This document shows, one piece after another, positions 55,360 to 64,000 of a DNA stretch of 64,000 bases; within the stretch, counting starts at the first letter, position 1, and each line of letters begins with the position of its first letter. The stretch lies in assembly GCA_027559495.1 (NCBI GenBank), contig JAMXSV010000008.1:1054001-1118000 (forward strand), read 5' to 3'. The translations under genes and the position numbers were made by a program. The notes under the pieces are model-generated. The model made no database searches, was not told the DNA's origin, and was given only the letters and a program-made list of their open reading frames with translations. Source of the stretch: Aurifilum marmelostoma (Eukaryota; Ascomycota; Sordariomycetes; Diaporthales; Cryphonectriaceae).

Positions 55360-58300
55360 ATGGCAAACGCATCATATCTCTCCTGGCTGCTTCTGGTCAG
55401 TCTCGTTGTTGTAAATGTCTCGTCCCTAGAGACTCCAGAGAGGAGATCCTCTTCCGATGACAGTCCTCTGGCAACATGCCCGGGCTACGAAGTGTCCAAC
55501 GTGCATACCACCTCTACCGGTCTCTCAGCCGATCTGACACTGGCGGGAGATCCGTGCAATATCTACGGCAGCGACCTACAAAACCTGACCCTAGAAGTGA
55601 CTTACGAGACCGCAACACGTCTCCACGTCAAGATCCAAGATACAGCAAACTCGGTGTACCAGGTCCCAGAATCCGTGTTCCCACGGCCCGCCAGCGCGCC
55701 GGAAGGAGGTGCCAATGACACACACACCGCCGCCCTGCTGAGTTTCAACTACACCGAGTCGCCCTTCTCTTTCACCATATCCCGCAGCGACACGGGAGAA
55801 ATCCTCTTTGACACATCAGCAGCCAGCCTGGTGTTTGAGACGCAGTATTTGCGGCTGCGGACCCGGTTGCCCGGAAATCCTAGCATCTATGGGCTCGGCG
55901 AACATTCAGATGCTTTCCGTCTCAACACGACCAATTATATTCGCACGCTCTGGAGCCAAGATGCGTACGGCACTCCCAGCGGAGAGAATCTCTATGGAAA
56001 TCATCCCATCTACATCGACCATCGAGGAAGCCATGGCACGCATGGCGTGTATCTCCTCAACTCGAACGGGATGGACATCTTGATCAATAGCACTGGAGAG
56101 GAAGAGTCTGGACAGTATCTCGAGTATAACACGCTCGGAGGCGTGTTTGATATCTATTTCATCGCTGGACCTGGACCACTGGACGTCGCAAGGCAGTATG
56201 CTGACCTCGTAGGCTTGCCTGCCATGCAACCCTATTGGGGTCTTGGGTTTCACCAATGCCGCTATGGTTATCAGGACGTGTACAATGTTGCTGAGGTGGT
56301 CCAAAACTACTCAGACGCCAGGATTCCACTCGAGACCATGTGGACTGATATTGACTATATGGACTCGCGGAAGGTTTTCTCGCTTGACCCGCAGAGATTC
56401 CCTCTTGACATGATGCAGCAGCTCGTCCATCATCTTCATGATCATGACCAACATTATGTCATGATGGGTACGTACCTTTTTTTCCCTTTGTGATTATGCC
56501 ATGTATGAGAACCTTGGAAGGCTTTAGTGTGTACTATTTGCGAGATCCGCCATTACTAATGCGTTTATTTTTGCTACTTGCTCAGTCGATCCAGCAGTGG
56601 CCTACAATAATTATGCGCCTTTCCAACGAGGCGTGGAGGATAATGTCTTCTTGCTACGGTCCAACGGCTCGCTCTGGCAGGGCGTTGTATGGCCAGGTGT
56701 CACTGTGTTCCCGGATTGGTTCTCTTCAAATATCACGCACTACTGGAACAACGAGTTTGCGATCTTTTTTGATCCCGAGTCTGGAGTCGATATCGATGCT
56801 CTCTGGATTGACATGAATGAACCCTCGAATTTTGCTTGTGGTGAGTGTTAACACTATGCACCTCTCCTCTCGAGACATGGTAGTCATTAAGTACTGACAA
56901 CGACAATCATCAGATTTCCCTTGTGATGATCCAGCTCAACAGGCTGCGGCCAAGGGCTTCCCTCCGGAACCACCTGCGGTTCGTGCCTGGCCACGTCCGC
57001 TGCCGGGTTGGCCGTGCGATTTCCAACCTCCAGGGACGGACTGTGATACCAACTCAACGACTACGAAGGACAAGACAGCAAATGTCGATTCTCGGGGCCT
57101 GGGCCAGAGCGGACAGCTCCGTCAGCACTTAGACTTGGGTCATAAAGTTGTCCTGGCATCACGCCAAGAATATTCAGAAGGTCAACAGCTCGGCCTCCCT
57201 GGACGCGATCTCCTCTACCCAAAATATGCCATTCACAACTACGCTGCCTATCTTCCGAGCTGGAACGCGGCAGAGGGTGGTCTCTCGAACCACACTGTGA
57301 ACACAGACGTGATGCACCAAAACGGCCTCGCCATGTACGACACCCACAACCTGTACGGGACCATGATGTCAGCTGCATCCCACGACGCCATGCTCGCCCG
57401 CCGCCCTGCCCTGCGGCCGCTGGTCATCACCCGCTCAACATTTGCGGGTGCGGGAACCAAGGTTGGGCACTGGCTCGGCGACAACCTGAGCGACTGGCCG
57501 CACTACCAGAGATCGATTGCCATGATGATGGCTTTCGCATCCATCTACCAGGTTCCCATGGTGGGGTCCGACGTGTGTGGCTACGGCGACGACACCACTG
57601 AAGAGCTCTGCGCCCGGTGGGCCATGCTCGGCGCCTTCAGCCCCTTTTACCGAAACCACAATAGCTACCCGCCAGTCATCTCTCAAGAGTACTATCTGTG
57701 GGACACGGTGGCCGAGGCAGCGCGCAAGGCGATCGATATACGCTATCGGCTGCTCGATTACATCTACACAGCCATGTATCAGCAGTCAGTGGACGGGACC
57801 CCGTTGATCAACCCCATGTTCTACCTCTACCCTGAGGACGAGGCCACATTCGGCCTGGATCTGCAGTACTTCTACGGCGATGCCTTGCTCGTGGCTCCCG
57901 TGACCGAGCAGGGCGCCACCAGCGTCGACGTGTACCTGCCAGACGACGTCTTCTACGACTGGTACACCTTCAAGCAGATCCAAGAGCGGACAGCAGCTGG
58001 CTTCATCACAGCGGCGGACCAAAACCTGACTGACATTCCGCTGTACCTCAGAGGCGGGGTGATTGTCCCTCTGCGCGTGGAGTCAGCCATGACCACGACA
58101 GAGCTGCGGGAAAAGAACTTCGAGCTTCTCGTCGCGCTGGGCAAGAACGGTACGGCAGGCGGACAGCTGTATCTCGATGATGGGGTTAGTCTGGAGCAGC
58201 AAGATGGGACCACGTTTGTGCGCTTCGACTATCATGCCAACAAAACACTGGTCGCGGACGGGGTATTTGGGTACGCGGTCGGGGTCGGGGTCTCCAGGAT

Positions 58301-58469
58301 TACTATTCTCGGGTACAACAGCTCGTCAGGTGCAGCTGGTTCGACTCGTCACGTCAGGCTGAGAGGAAGTGGCAGCATCGGGCATTTCGACGAGACGAGC
58401 GGTGCTCTGAGCTTCAATATCTCCGAACCGTTGACTGGACCTTTTCAGGTCGAGCTGGAGAGCTATTGA
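55360..58469 (+). CDS. Secreted GH31 alpha-glucosidase, 3 exons
   Basis: Exons 55360-56467, 56586-56840 and 56914-58469 join in phase to 972 residues. The signal peptide (MANASYLSWLLLVSLVVVNV) is followed by the N-terminal galactose-mutarotase-like domain (CPGYEVSNVHTT, IYGLGEHSDAF), the (beta/alpha)8 barrel and C-terminal beta domains. The nucleophile aspartate is D445 in LWIDMNEPSNF and the acid/base aspartate is D644 in GHWLGDNLSDW. Other GH31 landmarks are PYWGLGFHQCRYGY, LVITRSTFAGAG and VGSDVCGYGDDTTEELCARW. It hydrolyses terminal alpha-glucosides (maltose, oligosaccharides) outside the cell or in the wall. Many N-glycosylation sequons are present. The Pro-rich linker after the nucleophile (about 455-550) is longer than in homologues I know and could hide a short in-frame intron. 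Confidence 0.95.
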
Positions 58470-60632
58470 CAGCTGTGTATGTAGATGAAGCGTTTCGAGA
58501 CGTTGATGAAAGATGGCCTGCGCAATATTAGTATGAGTGTAATAGCAGGGACATCCATGCGTTTGCTATATCCATGCATAGCATCGATAGTCACAGCAGA
58601 ACAGATGCTGTCCGGCCTTCTGAGCAAAATCCTGTTGGCACACTGAAACTGCAACATGTCCTTGAAGGTATCTTGATAGACTTTCCTCGAGGTCTGGATC
58701 CGTCGTTATCGCTGTGAGGTGGATATACACTTGTGGAGCCGAAAAGTAAGGTGTTGTGGGTATATCCATCACGATGTGGGACAGCACCTGAGTGCTTCAA
58801 GTCGCGTTCACGTTCGTTCGAGTCAGAGAGACCACTGCAAACAAAGCTGTCAGCAGAAATGTCTTGACATCATGTGTGTCGATCCAAATTTGCAGGTTGG
58901 TACTTTTAAGACGGAAGAAGAAGACAAATAAACAGCTAGCGCATCCAGGAAGATCGGACTGCCGAGGCCGATGTGGATAGCAAATCTGTGAATGCCCGTT
59001 CTTCAAGGCCCACGCATATGGAAGGGGGGCTGGGGGGCGCGGAAGGTGTGGCCTTTTGCTCACGAGCCCGGGATCAATGCCAGAGGTTTGCAGGCCTACG
59101 TAGCATTTATGCAGGGACTAGATCTTCGCAAGCCCTCCCATTGTTGTCTGACTGTCTTTTACCACAAAGGATGCAGATCCGCTTGGTCTTCGGATCGTCT
59201 TTGTCAAAAGACAGGCCTTTTCCAGGCCCCCGGAACCGTCGGTGCGCAGGCTATGATTTTCTTTTTTTCCTTTTCAAAATGGGTCTAACAGGGATTGTTT
59301 ATTTACGGAACTGCCGAGGCTGTATCAGACACCTTCATGGAACAAATACAACATACTAAGCTTTGCATCTATGAAGTTTATGAGATTTAACACATGCATG
59401 TGAAGCAGGCGGTGGTTGGAAAGGTCTCTGGTTCGAGCTCCCTGTGCTACACGCCCATGAACCTCTGAAAATGAACGACTGCTACTGCAGTGTTGACTCC
59501 TCGAGCTAAAGTGTAGCACTGTAACCTGACATGGTTTCACAGTAGAGGTCCAAGTGCCTAAGCAGGCAGGTAATATACAGACAGAGTAATTAGTTTAGCA
59601 GCGCGCACCCCAGCATTGTGTCAGCCCCATCTCCGTCTACTTTTCCCCGGGACAGGGGACCAGAGTACTAAGGACCCGGATCGCAAAATGCCTGCATTGG
59701 TTCTCCACAGGGGCCAAATGCAGGTGCAGCAAGACATCAGCACGCCTCAAAACCGAAACAACATCAGTGGTTGGGTTTCTTTTTCAGCTCTGATTCCCCA
59801 GTCTTTCCTGTTGGGATGATATAATAGCATCTTCAATATGTTGTAGAATCGAACTGTAACAAAAGCTACCACATGAGAAAAACTTCAGATGGCATCCCCA
59901 CCGAGGCTCCACCTAGAGCAGAACTAGCAGCCAGAAGGGGCATTTGACTTACTGAGCTTCACCCCTAATTGATGCAGTAGTTCTGGCAGCTGGCAGAATT
60001 CATTCGCTGAATCTAGTGCCTATGTCCTGGTCACAGGGAAGACATGAGCTTTAAACTCCACTGTCACGAAATCATCATTATCCTGCCTTCGCCTGTCACT
60101 CGCCATGCTACACACCATAGCGCAGTATCCTGCAGGGACCATGCACGTCCACGACTTGATTGGATAGTCCGTGGGGCCTGCTGCCATTCCCCGAACTTCT
60201 TCGCATCGCGCTGTGGAGTTTGTGTCAAACCATGAGACCTCGTCCATTCCCCGCCACAACCTAACTCTGATGAGGCTGGAGCAAGCTGGCCTTGCTGGGC
60301 GTTCTCAGCAGGACGTGGACTTTTCAGAAGCCAGGAATAATGCTGGACATATTTGTGGCGCCCTGGTCTTCCAGCGCAGGTCAACATGGGATAGAAGCGG
60401 TAATTGCTCCTGGTCAGGCTGTCCCTCGGGTGTTCCAGCAAGGTCAGGGGAGGTTGGTTGGCCAGGGCTACGCAGTGTTCACATCAGTAATCAAGAAATA
60501 TCACTAGACATCTATCTAGAACCCTCTTTTAACAACTTGATCGCAACCTTTAGTCTCTGTTTCGATTGTTGGTGCTACTCCAGTTCTCGATGCTGGACCA
60601 TCCGCGGCCATCCTGATCACAAAAGGCTCACC
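58470..60632. other. Intergenic region between GH31 and the RGS gene
   Basis: About 2.2 kb with no supported gene. A B-box-like word (GGTTCGAG) near 59430 was checked as a tRNA candidate and failed to fold. The distal part is the promoter of the RGS gene; an in-frame upstream extension exists but ATG 60633 begins the recognisable protein. Confidence 0.45.
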
Positions 60633-62792
60633 ATGGCGGCCGAACTGAAGCCCAGCATCGACGTCACCGGCGTGAACACCTTCTGGATAGCTTTCTGCTG
60701 CTCCTGGTCGGTGATCCTGGCGGTCGGCATGGCCATCCTCTGGACGCGCCGGAATGTGCCGCTGGTCAAAGTCCGGGGCTTGGGCCTGTCCTTTGCAGCC
60801 ATTGCGTTTCTTCACACATATTGGATAGCAGTTGAGATTGCCACGACGGTGACTAACTTTCCTGCCCAGGCGCAGTACTGGATCATGGGGCTCTACTTGC
60901 CTATCGGTATTGCCTTGTTCCATGCTTCCAACAGTCGTTTCCTTCACGTGGCGAGACAACAAAAGAAATTCGTCCGAGGAGACGTTGGAAGTGAAGGTGC
61001 TTCGCCCAAGGTCTTAGATCTGGGATGCTTCAGTGTCCGAATGTCCCACACGACGAGGCTACTGAGCTTCGTTGGGGTCGGTATATGCGTCCAGGTATGT
61101 ATTGGACATCGGAGGTTTGGCGTTTACTAGACGAGAAGACAACAACAACTAATGTGATTAGATACTGCTCACAATTATCATGTGGCTCATGTCTCGGAAG
61201 TTTCATCCGTCATTTGGTGTTCCCGGCACCGAAGTCTCGGGAGATCCATGGGAGGTTAATCAGAAACAAGCCACGGGCTGGGAATGGTGAGGCTTCCTTC
61301 TTGTTCGCCCTGTAACCACTATAACCTATTTGCCTGCAGCTGACCACATCGTCTCCCATACAGGTGGCCGTCGCTCGTCTGGCAGTTTTTCTGGTCGTGG
61401 ATAGTGGCACCCATGATCCTCTGGAGAGCAAGAAATATCCACGATACTCTTGGTTGGAGGACGCAGACCATTGCTTGCTGTCTCGCAAGGTAAGTTGAAA
61501 ACATCAGCCCCAATCGGCTTCCAAGGTTCTGGTGGACCAGGGAAACTTTTGCTGATCAGAGGGTGATAGTCTACCTGCCACGCCCATGTGGCTTATTGCA
61601 CTATACGTTCCGTCAATGGCAAGCATTAATCGCCACTTCTTTCCTCCACAATGGTAAGCTGAGATATTCTTGGGCCAATTTGTTCCGCCTGCGCCTTAAA
61701 GGGAGTATCTACTTGCCCAAGTGGCTGCTAACGCAGATTTCGGAACAATCACAGGCTCGCACTGTCCATCATGTGCCTAGAAAGCTTTACTGTCTTCGTC
61801 CCGTGCTGGCAGGCCTTCAAGCATCAGTCATTACAACGGGAAACCCTCGACATGATCTCAGCTTGGGAGTACAAAAACGCAGCTGCTGATAATCCTTCGT
61901 CTGGTACGAGCTCGTCAGGAGCCACGGCGTCATCGTCAACAAAGAAGCCCTGGTCGCTCTCGACAACATCTGTGGGGGACGCAGCGGGTTCAAGAAAGTC
62001 CGGTCCGCCCTCGTACTCGGGCCAGAGCCTGTTGACTATGGGCGCATTAGAACGGCTACTCAATGACAACCCGGAACCACTTCGGTGTTTCTCAGCACTG
62101 AAGGACTTTTCTGGAGAGAATGTGGCCTTCCTGGCAGCTGTCTCTGCGTGGAAGAAAGACTACCCCGAAAACCCAAACGAGGAGACGAGGAGGGAAGCAT
62201 TCACCAGGGCCCTGCATATCTACACGGACTTCATCAGCCCTCGGACAGAGTTTCCTGTCAACCTGTCTTTCCATGATACGAAGGACATCGAAGAGGTTTT
62301 TAGCGGAGCCACCAAGATACTGTACGGCGGTGAAGAGCCGGTGCTCAGCACGATACCACAGTTTGGAGGAACTCAGAACTGGCTGAGGCAGGTACCTACG
62401 CCACAATCGCAGGACTCGGAGAGAAGGATTCTGTCCAAAGGAAGCCTGATTGAGTTGCGGTCGTCTTTGGCTAGGATATCATATGTAAGCAATCATTTCC
62501 TCTGCGGCGACCCCTCTATCATGTCCCTGCTCTGCCGGTGGAGTTAGTCTGGAATATATATACAATGCTGACTGTAAATCCGTCACAGTGGGGCGAAATT
62601 CCGGAGACATTCAATGGAACCATCTTCGATCGGGCAGAAAAGAGTGTCAAGTATCTGGTCCTGACTAATACATGGCCAAAATTCGTGCAAGACAGAAGCA
62701 GTCAGGATCTGTCAGTGGGGAGTAGTGGCTCAGGCGGACAGAGCGAGTCTTGGGCAGCTCGCTTGACGAGACTTCTCTCATGCGAGATATGA
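60633..62792 (+). CDS. Seven-transmembrane RGS-domain protein, 6 exons
   Basis: Exons 60633-61094, 61162-61286, 61364-61489, 61570-61653, 61755-62484 and 62589-62792 join in phase to 576 residues. Seven hydrophobic segments precede the RGS domain: FWIAFCCSWSVILAVGMAIL, LSFAAIAFLHTYWIAVEIA, YWIMGLYLPIGIALFHA, LLSFVGVGICVQILLTIIMW, LVWQFFWSWIVAPMILW, TPMWLIALYVPS and IMCLESFTVFVPCW. A Ser/Thr-rich linker (about 305-355) leads to an RGS domain (about 360-555) with ALERLLNDNPEPLRCFSALK, ENVAFLAAVSAWKKDY and FDRAEKSVKYLVLTNTWPKF. RGS domains accelerate GTP hydrolysis by G-alpha. The 7TM-RGS architecture is that of the GprK-type fungal receptor class, at the plasma membrane. The 84-nt fourth exon and its TAG acceptor were chosen because they preserve the LPATPMWLIALYVPS helix. 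Confidence 0.92.
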
Positions 62793-63514
62793 GAGTCGGT
62801 GCACATTGGATCGATTTAATGAAAGCCTAATGAAATACCTCCAATCCACAACAAGACCTCCAAGATACGTAAAGTAAAAGAAGAAAGGGAAAAAAGGAAA
62901 AGAAAAAAAAACAAAAAAGAAAGGAACATGGGGAAGGGGAAAGCCCATGACATGCATATTGGGTCTTGCAGTCAAGTGAACAAATTTTGGGCTCAATGCC
63001 TGGGCCTACTGACTTGAAATTCTTGCATATCTCGAATATCCGTGCCGGCACGTAAACATCCATTTGAGACTGCTACCTGCACTGGGAAGAAGGCAATAAT
63101 TACTTATTCAAGGATTCACAAGTTACACGATATGCATGGCAAACGATTCGGTAGTTGGAAATTTCTGTCAGCATAGGGGCCCGCGAATGCATAAGCGTAT
63201 CATCCGGGTCTCTTGTACTTATTGACACCTTGATTGTTGTCAGCGGCCCTCGTCAGTAGAGGGCGAAACCGAGAAGAGATAGCGTGAGGCCCCTGCATAG
63301 CCGGAGACCGTCGTTAACGTTCGTATATTATGCTGACTAAGCAGCCTTTATCTTATCAGTCCAGTACCACTGTCTTTGTTGTTTTTTTCCCCCTCCTGCT
63401 GCCACCCACAGCTTCCAAACAATCAGCAACCACGTCTCTCAGAGCCTCCTCACATCACAGCTGCGATATTTTACGACGACGAATTACATTACCTAAACCG
63501 AATCGTCGAAGATA
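62793..63514. promoter_or_regulatory. Intergenic region and leader of the DUF2462 gene
   Basis: Contains an A-rich purine tract (about 62870-62940). The pyrimidine-rich segment ending CCACCCACAG near 63411 could be the acceptor of a 5' UTR intron. Confidence 0.45.
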
Positions 63515-63766
63515 ATGGCTCAAGGCGCGATCAAACAGAAAGCGAAGCCGGCACCTTCGGCGCGTGCCAAGCAGAACAAGGGCTCCAAGGTCAAGAAACA
63601 AAAGTCGACAAAGGCCGACAAGCTGCAGAAGAAGTACACATCGGGGATGGTCGCCCAGACCGAAAAGTTGCTGGGCGAGCGCGCCGGGCATCTCGAGCTG
63701 ATCGGCAAGGGCAAGAAGGCCAAGAAAGACGAGAAACACAAGGGCGGCTCGAGGAAATTTGGCTGA
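63515..63766 (+). CDS. Small basic DUF2462 (UPF0390) family protein
   Basis: Single-exon frame of 83 residues starting at ATG 63515 (MAQGAIKQKAKPAPSARAKQ). About a third of residues are Lys or Arg. The N-terminal MAQG...K-rich pattern, central KKYTSGMVAQTEKLLGERAG and C-terminal HKGGSRKFG match the DUF2462/UPF0390 family (human C19orf53-like). Family members are small nuclear or nucleolar basic proteins without an established enzymatic role. The start context (GATAATGGCTC) is reasonable and the length is typical. The larger overlapping frame at 63376-63906 is a shadow. Confidence 0.9.
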   Translation: MAQGAIKQKAKPAPSARAKQNKGSKVKKQKSTKADKLQKKYTSGMVAQTEKLLGERAGHLELIGKGKKAKKDEKHKGGSRKFG

Positions 63767-64000
63767 GGTCGCGATCGTATCGCAGTCTGGCACAGGAGTC
63801 TTCTCGACCGGCCGACCCCAACGGAAAGTTCTGGACACCGTCCAGTATGACCTACACGCCGCATGATTGTTCGGCAAAATCAACATTCGAAGGCTCGGAC
63901 CGCTGAGCTCATACACCCTTAAGATGGATAAGGATCGTGCGAGGAGCTGGATATTGCCGTAGCCAGCCCTCGAGTCCCGAGGGATCTTTTTTTTTTTTTT
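63767..64000. other. 3' flank of the DUF2462 gene, ends in hairpin plus T-run
   Basis: The last bases form CCCTCG-AGTCC-CGAGGG (63967-63983) followed after three bases by T14 (63987-64000, running to the window edge). This resembles a Pol III or intrinsic-type terminator in shape only; no RNA gene was recognised upstream. Confidence 0.35.

Noticed and set aside
59400..59470. tRNA-like B-box word GGTTCGAG
   Set aside because: The flanking sequence cannot form a T stem (TCTGG versus TCCCT), and no A box or cloverleaf fits.
1..64000. CRISPR arrays, bacterial operons, rRNA genes, intact transposons
   Set aside because: No regularly spaced repeats, rRNA-like sequence, transposase or reverse transcriptase motifs, or long terminal repeats were seen. 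The window is fungal nuclear DNA.

Overview
The window is nuclear DNA of a filamentous ascomycete (Pezizomycotina, most likely Sordariomycetes). The evidence is short GT-AG introns (about 50-190 nt) in most genes, fungal-type branch points, long gene-free spacers carrying microsatellites and homopolymers, and fungal gene families: a HulA/Rsp5 ligase, a Dal5-type permease, GH79, GH43 and GH31 secreted hydrolases, a 7TM-RGS protein and fungal C2H2 proteins. Gene models below were assembled by hand from reading frames and splice sites; no database search was run.

Region 1 (0-18 kb) is mostly conserved housekeeping: a PPxY-containing hypothetical protein (-), the nuclear poly(A)-binding protein Pab2 (+), the NEDD4-family ubiquitin ligase HulA/Rsp5 (+), the complex I PSST/NDUFS7 subunit (-), the U3 snoRNP protein Mpp10 (-) and an SPX-domain membrane protein (+). 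Region 2 (18-28 kb) is accessory: a small secreted protein (+), an AT-rich island, a GH79 glucuronidase-like enzyme (+), a membrane-anchored DUF3445/heme-dependent oxidative N-demethylase-like protein (-) and a Dal5-family MFS permease (-).

Region 3 (27.9-35.1 kb) is a 7.2-kb gene-poor stretch with purine tracts and homopolymers. Region 4 (35-50 kb) holds a caspase-like/C2H2 zinc-finger fusion protein (+), a GH43 exo-galactanase-like enzyme with a C-terminal carbohydrate-binding module (+), an unrecognised single-pass membrane protein with an internal repeat (-) and a 1206-aa protein of a fungal family of unknown function with an atypical N-terminal zinc-finger pair (-). Region 5 (50-64 kb) holds a maltose/galactoside O-acetyltransferase (+), a GH31 alpha-glucosidase (+), a seven-helix RGS protein (+) and a small basic DUF2462 protein (+).

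Three conserved genes (mpp10, SPX, DUF3445) need exactly one base fewer in a C/G homopolymer to be intact. This points to homopolymer overcalls in the assembly rather than three pseudogenes. The most interesting biology is the caspase-like/C2H2 fusion, the 1206-aa zinc-finger protein, the HECT catalytic cysteine codon split by the last intron, a GC-AG intron in the permease, and the co-occurrence of two enzymes that could act on arabinogalactan side chains.
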